A stretch of 64,000 nt of DNA, from the NCBI RefSeq assembly GCF_031755915.1, contig NC_083383.1, forward strand, positions 25,150,501 through 25,214,500, written 5' to 3'. This document shows, piece after piece, positions 47,761-59,449 of the stretch (the first letter of the stretch is position 1; every line of letters begins with the position of its first letter). The position numbers were made by a program, and so were the translations under genes. This DNA comes from Ziziphus jujuba (lineage: Eukaryota > Streptophyta > Magnoliopsida > Rosales > Rhamnaceae). The notes beneath the pieces are model-generated. The model made no database searches. It saw only the letters and a list, made by a program, of their open reading frames with translations, and had not been told where the DNA came from.

Positions 47761-50287
47761 TTGAATTCCTTAAATACAACTAAGATATCTAATTTCTCAC
47801 AAATAATCTCAATATATCCATAATAGAAGAAAGTTATCAATATAGGTAATGAAATATCTATAGTCTCTCAAAACAAGTGATGTACATAAAATATAGACTT
47901 AATACTGTAACATAAAGAATCACTACAAAATTATAGCACATACAAATGCAACTATAGGAGAAACAACAACAAAACAAGGAAATTAATACAAGCATCAACT
48001 TATAAACCAAATTACCATAAAATACCACATCAAGTCTTAAGCAACCTATCATTTCTTATCATCTCCTATCAAGCCATCAATTTCCAGCGGATACTTCTTA
48101 CCAAAATTCTTATCATGGTCCATAAGATCAATTGTAATAACAGGAAAGTTTGAAGATAAATTCATTCACACCACTTACTCCATCATACACAATAGAATTC
48201 AATAAATCCAAATAATAGTGTTTCTTAATTTATTAAATAGATAATTTTTTTTAACTAATCTCAAAGAGCTTATGAACAATATTTATAGAACATAATACAT
48301 AAAATATATAATCATGCAAGTGATTTTGTATGACCATCACTTAACATTTATACAAGTACTTAAGGTTCTTATAGAACATTTAACCTCAACAGTATTATAA
48401 TATATGGCATCTTCGGCGGTCCAATTTCTCAAGTCAAATATTATCATAATCTTTTACTACTTTTGATAATTAGTCTATTCAATTTTATCATGGCAGTCAT
48501 AGGCAGTGTCTTAGGGGTGCTCCCAGCTATGAAATAGCAAATAACAACAATGCACCACATCACAAGGACTATGCAAATGCTATCTTCCCAACTCCCTTCA
48601 ATCATATCAAAATACATAATATCGCTAGGGTCCTCATAGCACAAAGGATACACATACACGTGCTTGGGATAGTGAACCAAATCACTACAATCAAATGTAT
48701 TGAACTAAGTCATCAACAGGGTAACTCAAAACCTGCGATTCATGGTATTTAATCAACTTCCACTACCATTTTAAGCATCCTACCAAGTAATTAAAATACC
48801 AACAAAGTAGCCTAACGATCCGTATGGACCTTGGTTCATAAGTGGGACAGAAAATGAGTTACAGTGGCAATTTCAAGATATAGACAAATTAAGCCTCACG
48901 ATATGTGCGTACTTAAAATTCCACACCACTATGCCAACTAGGCACAAAACCTCATGACAATTCATGGTTTGGACATACCAAATCTCACGATAGGCAAGCA
49001 CTTAGCAAATCCTTACCACTATGTCAAAAATTTAATTTAATTAAACAAGTTGGAAATTAAGATAATTTACATAAATAACAATAAATAACATAACATAACA
49101 TGAAGCTTCAGAATGAATTAAATAAATAAATAACTTTTGTTTAATTTGAATTTGAAATGGAGATAAATTTCCACAAAATAGAAACAAACAAATAAGTGTT
49201 TTTTTTTTGGCTGCTGACGTCAGCATGCTAACGTCAGCAAAATGACACATCGTGCTGACATCAGTAATAGCACCAAACAACATGTAGAACATGTCTTCTT
49301 CCTTAGCCATCCGGGTCACAGGTTGACCCGGTTTCTCTAATAATGGGTTGTGCAACTTGGTTATTTATCCATCCATATTTCACTGTTTCGATCTCTGTTT
49401 TCGATGATACGAGCGGCTTTGTGTTCATCTCTTTATAGGCAATCGTTTCCCTAAATCAATGTTAATGTTTATGAACCCAAAATCAATGCCCAACCAAAGG
49501 TTTATTCGGCCATGGATTCACAATATTTTGCCAGATTTTCACATGTTTTCAAACAAAAAGAACTCCAAAACGAACTCCATTCAACCCAAAAAACAATTTC
49601 TAAGATAACCCAGGTCATGAACTCGTGCAAAACAAATTTTCCCAAATTTTATTTATTTAGTTATTTTTATGCAAAATATGCATTTGGCCATGGGTTTCTT
49701 TCATGTTATTTATTTATTATTATTATATATATATATTACCAGATTTCAAAGGCTTTCATACCGAGTTTGGAAGTATTAAACAATTCCATTTAAAACAAAA
49801 ATAAATTGTTCATGATGCCCAAATCTCAATTTATGTAGAAAAAATTTACCAATTTTTTTTAATTATATATATACATATATATATAGAGCATGATCTAAAT
49901 GAACGGCCAAGGGCATCATACCATTCAAAAATCAATTCAAAAAATAGAAAAACAAGTTTCTCATAATTTTTTTTTAATTTTTTTTTTATTATTTTTAATA
50001 TGCAAATAACAATCGGGTCATATCTGTGTATATATATATACACAACAGCACATGCAATCATGCAAATCCATAAGAATGAAAAAAATAAAATAATCAACAT
50101 AAACAAACCTATAAACAAATCAATAATCAATGATCAATCGCCCGTGTGTACAGTGATAACCCGATTCATAAACATATTTGCATAGTCAACATAATAACAA
50201 ATTAATATACAAATCATTAGTGGCCAAAGACATATATATATATATATATATACACGATAATAGATCATGATGGAATTTATTATCTAT
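47761..50287 (-). other. copia C gag/leader region, no readable gene
   Basis: Expected to hold gag and leader. No gag or zinc-knuckle motif was recognised. Notable content: TGACGTCA palindromes at 49213-49264 and TA microsatellites at about 49726-49738, 50030-50040 and 50232-50254. Confidence 0.5.
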
Positions 50288-50303
50288 GTAGTCTCTGATA
50301 CTA
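50288..50303 (-). other. copia C primer binding site
   Basis: On the element strand TTAGTATCAGAGACTA, a decayed form of TGGTATCAGAG, next to the 5' LTR. It sets the element's orientation. Confidence 0.6.
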
Positions 50304-50305
50304 AT

Positions 50306-50808
50306 TGTTAGAAATTATGGATCTAAAATATATATATAATAAATTTAATTAAGCATAAAATACTAACCTTCAAATTCAGCCATTGATAATTAAATCTTTA
50401 ATCCTGCAAAATAGAAAGCATCGTAATAGTAATGCCTATGGACATACTACTCTCAAACCACTCTCAATAATTTCTAAAAACCGTAATCTAAAAAATATGG
50501 CATGTCTTTGTTTACTTGCCCTAGACCTTATATAGTCTGTACAAGTCAGATTTATCCATTAATTTTAATACACAGAAAATAATAACAATTTAATAATAAT
50601 ATAATAATAAAATTTGGATAAGTCAATGGGCTTATAAAGGGAGTTGGTCCTCCAGTTTAATGGGCCAACCAGAGTATTACAGAGAATATGTGACCAAGGG
50701 TCCTACTACAAAATAATCAAAATAAGTCAATCCCATTAATAACATAAATAGCCTTGTAAGTGAATAATTGATTATGCTAAGTCCACAAATATTTATATGT
50801 ATTTAACA
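50306..50808 (-). repeat. copia C 5' LTR
   Basis: Matches 44546-45049 along its length, TGTTAGAAATTATGG ... TATGTATTTAACA. Confidence 0.88.
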
Positions 50809-51730
50809 CCATTTTCCCTTATTTAAACCCAACATTTTCCCCCTAAAAGGATCTTCTTCTTCTTTCTAACATTCCTGCCGCCTTTAGCATCTCATTTTCC
50901 AACAAATTTAACAGTCTTATACTTTTAGGATTCCCAACCCATTATATTCTATTTTCCTAAGTTAAAAATATATTTAACCGTATGTCATATAAATACTTGC
51001 CTATGGGACAAATATACTTGCCCGTATGATAGGCATACTCGTCTGTAGGACAAATTTTAGGTGTAGTCCCTAAACATCATCTTTCAGACACTTTTCCCAT
51101 GCTTCACTAAAATGTTTTACTCATTGTATGTTACGTATTTACGATATTATTCTTGATTGGTTTAATTATTTTCTTTAACATAAATTTGTTGGGAAAATTA
51201 ATATATGAACCACTTTCTCTAAATATTTTCATCACTATACTTTATTATTGCTCTCCCGTATCTTTAATTCTATTTTGGTTTCCATTACTACATAAGTCTT
51301 GTATAAATGGACATACTAGTAGCATTTTACAATTTTGCATTGTTCTACCAACGTTTGCTCTTTTCTTGGAGTTTCTTGGTTTATTGTTGATTTTATGACT
51401 AAGGTAGTTTGCAAGCTTACTTAACCATCCTCCTTAACTTGGCTGGCCCTTCACAAAAACCTCAGGAAAGAGAAAGAGAAATTTCTATCAATTATAATGC
51501 AAGAGGCCTAAACCAAATGGTTCATAGAATTTCCATCTGCTATGATAGAGGCAAACCCATATTTCCCAATTCTTTCCCCAACATAAAAAGCAGAGGAGGA
51601 CTTATTGTCTGCTGTGGTGTAAAGCACACAACCATGCAACCTAAAAAATATCCATTTGCTACAACAGAAAAGGCCTATATAATCTACAACAAAGAGGTAG
51701 GCGTACCTTTCTTGTAAACCTTCCCCAACA

Positions 51731-52310
51731 ACTACCAATAATGAGCATGTTCGTCAACATACAGACACAAAATAATATAGTCATTGTATGTGTCTTTGAT
51801 ATATATATATATATACATGTATTACACTCATTGGTTTTAAGCTCATTGGTTATCGTAATATTATCAAACTTTTGATGTAACTATTTTAGTGCTAGTTTTA
51901 AATCATACAAGGATTTTGCCAAGTTGCATGCTTTCTATTTTTGCTTTGCCTTAGGCTTTTTCATGTAGAACTTTTTATCTATATCTCCATATAAAAAGAC
52001 AATATTTCCATCCATTTAATGGACCTCAAGATTTTGCAATATGGAAATTGCAAGTACCATCCTTATGGAAGTTGTTTTGATCACATGATAGTATATATCA
52101 AAGCAGTCAAAGCTTTCTTATTGTTTGTAACTAAGTCGCAAACTTATCAATTATTCCATTTGTTTTCATTTTCCCTTTGAAAATCTAGTTATATCATTGT
52201 TAAGCATCCACTAATTCCCATGTATGTTTTTGTAATATGGAATCAACTTCATATTTAATGGCCTCTTTCCACAAAATATTTTCAAAATAATTCACAACTT
52301 CCTTAAAGAT
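51731..52310 (-). pseudogene. copia D reverse transcriptase N-terminal and core part
   Basis: Reverse-strand islands: FENILWKEAIKYEVDSIL and KHTWELVD (about 52215-52300), IFKGKMKTNGIIDKF, LEVHLMDGNIVFLYGDIDKK, and LCLYVDE near 51735-51770, which is YVDD with a one-base insertion. The copia RT order is kept; stops are numerous. Confidence 0.75.
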
Positions 52311-53330
52311 TTTAGGTTCACCTCCTATAAAATAGATAAGAAAATCTAGACCAAACGATTTTTCTGTCTTTATTCTCTTGCTGCTTCAACCTCTTGTCTT
52401 TGTTTTGGTCTTGACTATTATCATTCAACGTCTCATATGTTTGTTTAGATAAACTCGAATCCTTGCTCAGATTGACATGGTAAACCATGTTCAAAGAACA
52501 ATGCAAAGCTTGATTGCATTGTCACATTTTATTTTTTTATTTTTTTTATGTGTATCAAGGATTTCAAACTTAAAAAACAAGAAACTAGTAAGCACTACTG
52601 TTATATGCATAGGACTACAAAGATGCGATCAATGATTTTAAAACCTATTCTCACCTTCTAAGTGTACGTACGGCCATATTAGCCAGACAATACACATTTG
52701 TAGGTGTTTATAGGAAGACTGTCTTCCTATCCTCGTCTCATATGGTGTCTTTTGTTCTCTTTTATGGGGCATCTTATTTTAAAGGTGATTTAGCAGCACA
52801 ATGATTTCCCCAACATATAACTTAGAACTTATCAGTATTGCATTCATTGTTTCCTTCATGGTACAATTTTTTTCATTCAATCGCATTATTTGACATAGAT
52901 GAATAACAATATTCATCAATCGGTGTTACATACTTGCCTCCTTGATTATTTATTATCATTTTAAAACCTTTGTTGATTTGATTCTCAACTTTCATTTTAT
53001 AAAGAAAATATTTCTCTATTGTTTTGTCTTTGCTCTTAAGTAAATTGCAATACTTTGTACTACAACATTAACAATGTACTCATTATCACCCGTTATTTTT
53101 GTAAACATTAAATTGTATAAATCACAATGGTCCAAATTCAGAGGTTTTGTATTCCTTTCAACCATTTTGAATAATAATCTAAATAGTTTATCTCCACACA
53201 TAAGTTCGGAATTCATTTGTGGGAATATGAATTAAGTTAATTAATCTCCTTAGAGAATCATAATTAACATATCCTAGTCAACCAAGCCACAATTTGGAAG
53301 ACTTAAAAAATAAGTAATCATAAAAATACT
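52311..53330 (-). pseudogene. copia D integrase
   Basis: On the reverse strand: KMVERNTKPLNLDHCDLYNL (equivalent to the LxHSDLC catalytic Asp region, about 53110-53170), KMKVENQINKGFKMI, NNQGGKYVTPIDEYC (equivalent to SDRGGEY, about 52900-52960), and a trace of the Glu region near 52830. Broken by stops. The 52311-52790 part is not readable as a domain. Confidence 0.7.
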
Positions 53331-53556
53331 AGCTTTTATTCATATTTTTAAGCTTTTACATTTATTACATTAATGTTAACAACCATTTCAATTACAATTA
53401 CTAAACCTTTACCGACAAACATTCTTGCCATGAGGTGAAACTCTCTTATTAGAACTCTTGTTATCTTTTTCAGTTTGAATTCAAACAATTAATTCATCAA
53501 GACTCATCATTTTTTGCATGTGCTCTGAGTAGCTGTTGAAATCCCCAAGCAGGAGG
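53331..53556 (-). pseudogene. copia D gag C-terminal fragment
   Basis: Reverse-strand reading across frames: KLPPAW, MQKMMSLDELIV, IQTEKDNKSSNKRVSPHG, then a trace of the zinc-knuckle region. This is the classic copia gag end. It is cut at 53556 by the gypsy LTR starting at 53562. Confidence 0.7.
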
Positions 53557-53561
53557 TAGTT

Positions 53562-54678
53562 TGATACGAACCTAGGTCGACTTGCTCCTAAACTCGTATT
53601 ATATTAACTCGGATCGAAAATTAGGTTTAGATTTTAATGGTCACTTTAACCCCTAATCAACTTGTGATTATAAACCTTGGTATATGATGAAGACGTCACA
53701 ATAGGTGCTGGATATCCTAGGGATAAGTCAAACTAAAACACTTGATTTCTGTTAAGTGTTGTAGGTGTTCGAAGAGAACAAAAAGAATTCTTTCTCACAA
53801 ATACTGTGTGAATAATGTAGTGTATTTTATTGAGAAAATAAGCCTTTAAATAGGCTAAGGTTTACAAAACAAAACCCTAAAACACTAGGTTAAAACCGGA
53901 CATATAGATTAAGAAATAATAGTATTGGCTGAATTTAACCTACTTTCCCAAACTAATTTGGATTAATTAATGCATTTATTTTAAATTAGGAATTAATTAA
54001 TTTACAATTGAAATAATAAAATATCAAATTTCCTAAGTTAATTTGTCTAGAAAAGAAACAAATAAAAACCAAAATAAAAGATAGTTTCCTAAAACAAAAA
54101 GTCAAACTTAAATTAGGAAACTAGTTGACTAGTTGACAACTAAGCTATCTTTATCCAATATCCATCTAGTTTAGGCTCAAAATTAGCTTCCATATGCCAT
54201 GTAGGATGCCAAATAGGATTAATAATGATTCCCATATATTGCTGCTTGATTGGAATAAGTCAAATTTGCTCGAACAACAAAAAAAGTCAAAGCCAAAATC
54301 CAATTGAGCAATTTCAGTTGCGCACAAGTGGAATTTAAATGCTTTTGCTTATGACTTAACATGATTCCATGGCCTCTTAATGATATCAATTGAGTTCATA
54401 AAGTGTTGAATCCATCTCTTGCTACTTGAGGTCCAAAAAATGTACCAAAACAGCTTGCCGAGTCCATTTTCACCTTCGTAACTTGGATGCACAAGAAGGG
54501 CTTTGTATATTCGAATAATGTCATGCCCTCTTGAGATTGAATCACTCCTTGGATGAAGCTAACCAGATTGTCTTTTAATTTCCTAGCTTGTGCTCTAGTG
54601 ATTGATCCTGATTTCATTTATAAAAGGTCAGCACCCTAGCAAGTAATTGGTTGTATGGGTACAAATGGATTCTCATAA
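53562..54678 (-). repeat. gypsy J 3' LTR (B-type, 1117 bp)
   Basis: TGATACGAACC at 53562 to TTCTCATAA at 54678, followed by a polypurine tract on the element strand (AAGAGAAGGGCAA). The reverse ORF 54396-54617 (SITRAQARKLKDNLVSFIQG) is the U3-encoded pol tail. Confidence 0.88.
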
Positions 54679-54786
54679 TTGCCCTTCTCTTGAAAAAGAT
54701 TTGCCCTCAAATTAAAGTCATCACCTATAGCGAATGGAGATAAATCAGCAACATTAAATGTAGCACTCACATTATACTCACCTGGT
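54679..54786 (-). pseudogene. gypsy J integrase C-terminal scrap
   Basis: Reverse strand: GEYNVSATFNVADLSPFAIG followed by LFQEKGNYE, leading straight into the LTR. It corresponds to 62070-62172 of the + strand gypsy. Interrupted at 54787 by a copia LTR. Confidence 0.75.
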
Positions 54787-55520
54787 TGAAAGGTTAGGGA
54801 AAGATTCAACTAAAGAGAACAAGGTTTATAAGTTGATGGAAATTGATTTTGCTTGATGTTGTTCTCAGCTTCTTTTGATTAAGTTGTTGGAAATTTTTTA
54901 GCAAAGCCGATTTGGTTTTTCTCTTGGTTTAAATAGAAACTGAGGTATTTTTCTTCCAAAAATCAACCACACTTTCATTGAGGTATTGTACATATTTAAA
55001 GCATACAAAATTGGTGTGAAAGCACACCATGGCCGGTCATATAAACCAATGTTTTACAAGTACTTCATGGTGAAGCAACACACATGTGTAAAGTCATTTT
55101 ATCGCATGTTCCTTAGTTTGTTGACAAGTGTTGCTACCTCGAATGCTTCATATTGAAGTAGCCCTCATGCATGATGACACATGTCCTCAAGTGCATTGGT
55201 TTAGAGAGAGGCCGAATGGTTGAGCTCCATGTCACCAAGTAGCTTCCATGTCATCATCCTTGTCACCAAGGTGCTTTCTATGTCATCAAGATGCTTAATT
55301 TTTCTAAACTTCCTAAAACCCTAATTTGGCTAATGCACTTTAATTAATAAATTTTGGTGTCTTTGTGCACCAACTTAACAAGCCTAAATTACACCAAATG
55401 GCTTTAACAAAGCACAAACCAAAATAAAAAACAAAGCATGAAAGCGACCCTCAGCCAAGGCACCTTGCTTGATCTCAGGTTTGTCTTCTTCATGGCTAAC
55501 AATGCCATGATTTTCTAACA
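54787..55520 (-). repeat. copia F 3' LTR (734 bp)
   Basis: On the element strand TGTTAGAAAATCATGGC starts at 55520, immediately after the polypurine tract CCAAGGAGGAG (55521-55531). The other end (TTGAAAGGTTAGGG at about 54787) is inferred from the loss of gypsy homology. A different copia family from the one at position 1. Confidence 0.75.
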
Positions 55521-56814
55521 CTCCTCCTTGGCAATGTTAGGCATGATATGTAGAAGACTCCTAAGCATTTGAAGTCTTTCTTTGGCAATGATTTTGTGAG
55601 AATATCGGCCAGTTGGTCTTGAGTGGAACAATGCACCAAATTGGTTTCTTTGTTTCTTTCAGCCTCTGAGATGCTATGGTACTTCACAGGGATGTGCTTG
55701 GTTCTTCTATGTTATACTGGATTTTTGGTGATGGCAACGGCTGAAGTGCTATCACAGTAAATGATGGTTGCATTTGTTTGCTTTTAACCTAAATCATTAA
55801 GCAATTTCCTTCACCAAGTTGCTTGGTTTGATGCTGCTACCGTTGAGGTGCATTCAACTTCGATTGTTAATTGTGCCGTGGTTCCTTACTTATGTGAACT
55901 CCATGAAAATAGACACCTAAATAAAACTTAAACAAGTTTCTAGGGGTACTCTTCATGTCTTCCAAGCTACCTGCCCAATCACTATCATAATAGCCAACTA
56001 ACTCACACATGTTGCTGAGCTTATATAATATTCCAAAGTTGGCCGAGCCTTTCACATATCTCAGGACTTTTTTTGCAGCTTGGTAATGGTTTTAAGATGG
56101 TGCACTCATGAAACCTTGATAGAACACTTACACCATACATAATATCAGGTCTTGAAGCACACAAATAAAAAAAACTTCCAATTAAACTTCTATTAACCGA
56201 AGCATTCACTTTTTCACTGCCATCATTTAATTCAAACTTGGCATTTTGCATCATAAGTGTTTCAACAACTTTGGCATTTTCTAGTTGAAACTTATCAAGC
56301 AAATTGAAAGCATATCTTTCTTGTGATAGAAATATACCTTTATTTGTTTGCTTGATCTTCAAACTTAAGAGGTAATTCATTAAACCAAGGTCAGACATTT
56401 CAAACATTTCTTCTAGGTCGTCTTTGAACTTTTGAATGCTTTCAGTGCTGCAACCTATTATAAGAAAATCATCAACATAAAAAGAGATTACCATTTGATC
56501 TTCATGTGAGTTGGCTTTGATATAGAGAGTAGGCTCATTATCACTTCTTGAAAAGCCTTCATGAGTGAGGTAGTCATCAATTATTGTAAACCAAGCACTT
56601 GGAGCTTGTTTGAGCCCGTATAAAGTTTTATAAAGCTTGTATACTTTCTGCTCCTCTCCTTCTTTTACAAAGCCTTCAGGTTGCTCTAGATAAACTTTTT
56701 CTTTTAATATAGCATTTAGAAAAGCTGATTTCACATCCAAATGATATATTTTCCATGAATTGTTGGCTGTATATGCTAGTAAAAGCCTAATAGTTTCACG
56801 TCTTGCCACCCACT
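55521..56814 (-). pseudogene. copia F RT and RNase H, 5'-truncated
   Basis: Reverse strand from 56814: ARRETIRLLLAYTA, IYHLDVKSAFLNAILKEKVY, EQPEGFV, LYGLKQAPSAW, catalytic FYVDDFLIIG, MSDLGLMNYLL, NRSLIGSFFYLCASRPDIMY (RT end), then after frameshifts VGYYDSDWAGSLEDMKST (RNase H), and LVHCSTQDQLADILTKSLPK near the end. RT from 56809 to 56021 is 262 codons without a stop and has intact catalytic residues. RNase H is broken. Everything upstream of RT is missing, replaced at 56815 by gypsy gag. Confidence 0.87.
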
Positions 56815-56990
56815 TTCCTCACTTTCGAATTCTAGTTCACCATTACCTTTCAGCACCATGATTCTTCTATTCTGGCATTGATTGAAAATTTCCTCATCCC
56901 TGGCACTTAAAACAAATAATTTCTCTATATCTTGAAGGTTTAGGATCAGATTTACCTTTTGATGAGAATTTGCCTGAGCTAGCACAACCG
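56815..56990 (-). pseudogene. gypsy gag zinc-knuckle scrap fused to copia RT
   Basis: Reverse strand: QANSHQKVNLILNLQDIEKL, FVLSARDEEIFNQCQNRRIM, VLKGNGELEFESEES, equal to the zinc-knuckle and acidic linker of the gypsy gag near 6181-6280, with the knuckle damaged. At 56815 it joins copia RT inside one open frame (56994-56776). Confidence 0.8.
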
Positions 56991-57194
56991 ACAACCCGTT
57001 AGGGTGCTGACCTGATACGAATGAAGACCGGGTCGATCACTAGAGCTCAATCTAAAAGGTTTAAGGAAAAACCAAGAGCATTTATACAGGTAGAAGTTAA
57101 TTCTCAAAAAATCTTGTGCATACCCAAAGATACATAGCATGTTCTAAGCATCCGAGTGGTGGAAGCCGATATGGACCAGGGTAGCTATTTTCGT
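56976..57194 (+). repeat. gypsy B-type LTR U3 fragment
   Basis: + strand sequence GGGTGCTGACCTGATACG ... ATCACTAGAGCTCAATC ... GTGGTGGAAGCCGATATGGA matches the inverse of 8010-8320 closely. It ends at about 57194, where copia homology on the other strand begins. No termini or duplication remain. Confidence 0.75.
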
Positions 57195-59116
57195 GAAAAT
57201 TTGGGCTTCAAGAAGCAAGTAATCCTCACATCCCTTGTTACCACAAGTTTCTTGGTTTCCAAGTTGAAAACCCTAAAACCTTTGGTAACCTCACTAAAGC
57301 CGACCACGATGCCCACATTTGCCCTTTTGTCAAGATTGTCTCTCATGTGTGGATGAACATGAAGAAAACAAACACTTCCAAAGATTTTTATGTTGTCCAA
57401 AGATGGTTTTTCTCCATATCATATCTCATAGAGTGTCTTGGACTCATTGGCTTTGGTGTATGCTCGGTTTTGGATGTAGCTAGCCGTGTATATGGCTTCG
57501 GCCCAAAACTTTTTTGGCATGTTCTTCTCACGTATCATGCACCTTGCCATCTCCATCATGGTCCTATTTTTCCTCTCACAAACACCATTTTGTTGTGGTG
57601 TGTATGGTGTTCTGAATTGATGCACCATTCCACTTTCTTTGTAAAAATCCTCCATAGCCAAGCTTGTATATTCTCCACCATTGTCGGTTCTCAAGCACTT
57701 CATCTTTGCATTGCTTTGGGTTTCCACCACCTTCTTGAATTTCATGAACTTCTCAAGCACTTGTGACTTGGTTGTTAGAAAATATACCCAACACATCCTT
57801 GAGTAGTCATCAATGAAGGTTAGGAAGTACTTACATCCTCCAATTGATGACAAACTCATCGGTCCACACACATCCAAATGGACTAGCTCAAGCTTCTCCT
57901 TAGCTCTCCATGAACCGACTTTAGGGAATGGAAGCCGTGTGGATTTCCCTAGTTGGCATACATCATATAGGCTTTTCATCTCCTCAATCTTTGGCATGTC
58001 CTTCACAATGGCATTGGTGTTTTTCATGGCATCATAGCTAGAATGCCCAAGCCTTTTATGCCAAAGTTGGGAAATGGACTCCACTTTGGTTTTTAAGGCT
58101 TGTTCATTCTTAACTAGGTCCAATCTATAGCTTTTGTCCTTCAATGGTACCTTAAATAGCTCATTACCACAAGCATCATATATGATACATCCATCTTTTG
58201 CAAAATTTAAAGCAAAGCCTCTTTCTACCAATTGTGCTACACTAAGCAAGTTTTCACACAAACTAGGAACATATAGCACATCTTTTATAATTTTGGTACC
58301 TTCCTTGGTGTTCAAGCACACATCTCCTTTGCCTTCTACTTTCATGAACCGGCCATCACCAATCTTCACTTTGGTTTTGTAGTTTCGGTCAAGCTCCATA
58401 AAGCCATCCTTTTGGAAACTCATGTGGTGTGAGCAACCACTATCCACAAGCCAACCGAGACCACTACTTGTGGCTTTAAGGCATGTGGCCACAAATAGGT
58501 TCTCAGCTTCTTCATTAACCACATTGGCTTGTTGTCTCCTTTGCTTGCATACTTTGGCAATGTGGCCTTTTCCTCCACATCTTTCACAAGATGCATCCGG
58601 CCTCCGAAAACACTTGGATGGTGGATGTCCAAGCTTCTTGCAATGAGGGCAAGGTGGATGCCCTCCTCGGTTTTGATGGCTTTGTTGTTGTTCTTGTTGA
58701 TTCCATCCACTTTTGTTGTTGTTTGTGTTGTTGTTGGTTATAAAACCGGTTTGGTTGGTGTTGTTGCTCTTCCTTCCTTTATTCTTCTTTTTGTTGCCGT
58801 GGCCACCATAGAATGCACTCTCTATGGTCTCTTCCTTTCTAATGGCTCTCCTTTGTTCGGTTGCTTGAAAAGCATTGATGAGCTCACTCGTTATTTCACT
58901 AAGATTTCTAAATTCTTCAAGGGAGGAAATCTTAGCTTCAAACCTTTCGGGTAAGCTCACCAATACTTTCTCTACTACCCTTTGATCGGTCAATTGCTCA
59001 CCAAGGACCCGAATTTGATTTACCACTTTGAGCATCCTTTTCGTGAAATCCTTGACAAGCTCATTCTCCTTCATCTTCAAGGTCTCAAACTCTCTTCTTA
59101 GGTTTAAAACTTGCAT
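57195..59116 (-). pseudogene. copia G gag C terminus, protease and integrase
   Basis: Continuation of gag after a stop: two CCHC knuckles (CPHCKKLGHPPSKC; CERCGGKGHIAKVC), protease DSGCSHHM, HHCC finger with its first Cys changed to Tyr (LYDVCQLGK, versus LCDVC at the left edge), integrase with HLDVCGP, TDNGGEY and NGVCERKNRT all intact, then YEI and TGA at about 57419 where TGG is expected. After the stop the frame continues DNIKIFGSVCFLHVHPHMRD to KPKFSRK, where it is cut at 57195. RT and RNase H are absent. Confidence 0.9.
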
Positions 59117-59449
59117 TTACCGAGTTCTAGTATTTCCATGGAACTCCTCTTGAAGCTTTATCCAAACCTCTCTAGCACTTGTGCATGACATTATCCTTGT
59201 AAAAATGGAATCACTCACGGAGGAGTGCAAGGTAATGAGGGCCTTGAACCCCTTGGCAACTTCGGCCTCATGTGCATTTCTTTGTGCTTGGGTTGCATTA
59301 GCTCTCAACTCTTCCACTACATAACCTTCTTTTATGACTTCCCATAAACCAAAGGCTTGAAGGTAGGCTTTCATTTTTATACTCCAAATGGAATAGTTTT
59401 GGCCTTCAAACTTAGGTGGTGTTGGGGTTGCAAAGGATTGTGAGGCCAT
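59117..59449 (-). pseudogene. copia G gag N terminus, ended by Gln-to-stop
   Basis: Starts MASQSFATPTPPKFEGQNYS at 59449 and runs to GNTRTR, then TAA. The left-edge copy reads CGG CAA ATG at this place (3277-3285), so one C-to-T change separates this copy from an open gag frame. The capsid region is otherwise conserved. Confidence 0.88.

Larger units (their letters stand above)
44546..50808 (-). mobile_element. Ty1/copia element C, full length but degenerate (6.26 kb)
   Basis: Two LTRs of about 504 bp with TGTTAGAAAT...TATTTAACA termini on the + strand, a primer site beside the right LTR (so transcription runs right to left), and an imperfect duplication TCATT (44541-44545) / CCATT (50809-50813). 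The LTRs differ by roughly 9% over the first 150 bases by eye. Internal coding is heavily mutated. Confidence 0.85.
43748..51730 (-). mobile_element. Insertion E in copia D (about 1.7 kb, itself split by copia C)
   Basis: The right end on the element strand begins TGTTGGGGAAGGTTTACAAG at 51730; the left end on the + strand is TATTGATGG (a TG terminus appears mutated). It is flanked by ACTAC. Excluding C and one duplication copy, E is 43748-44545 plus 50814-51730. No gag or pol motif was found. The ORFs at 51409-51717 and 51508-51738 are not recognised. Probably a solo LTR or small non-autonomous element. Confidence 0.6.
41801..53556 (-). mobile_element. Degenerate Ty1/copia element D, split by E (and C inside E)
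   Basis: Reverse-strand copia pieces in consistent order: gag (53556-53400), integrase (about 53300-52790), RT (52300-51731), then after the E insertion RT end and RNase H (43742-42760), and a probable 3' LTR ending at 42273. Reading frame resumes across E. Many stops make it an old copy. Its 5' end is cut by the gypsy LTR at 53562. Confidence 0.8.

Noticed and set aside
51508..51738. 76-codon reverse ORF (VVVGEGLQERYAYLFVVDY)
   Set aside because: Falls at the end of insertion E and continues into copia D; no motif and the boundary cuts through it, so it is not a gene.
57813..58954. Several + strand ORFs opposite copia G
   Set aside because: They are antisense shadows of well-supported copia gag, protease and integrase; similar shadows occur opposite the left-edge copy.
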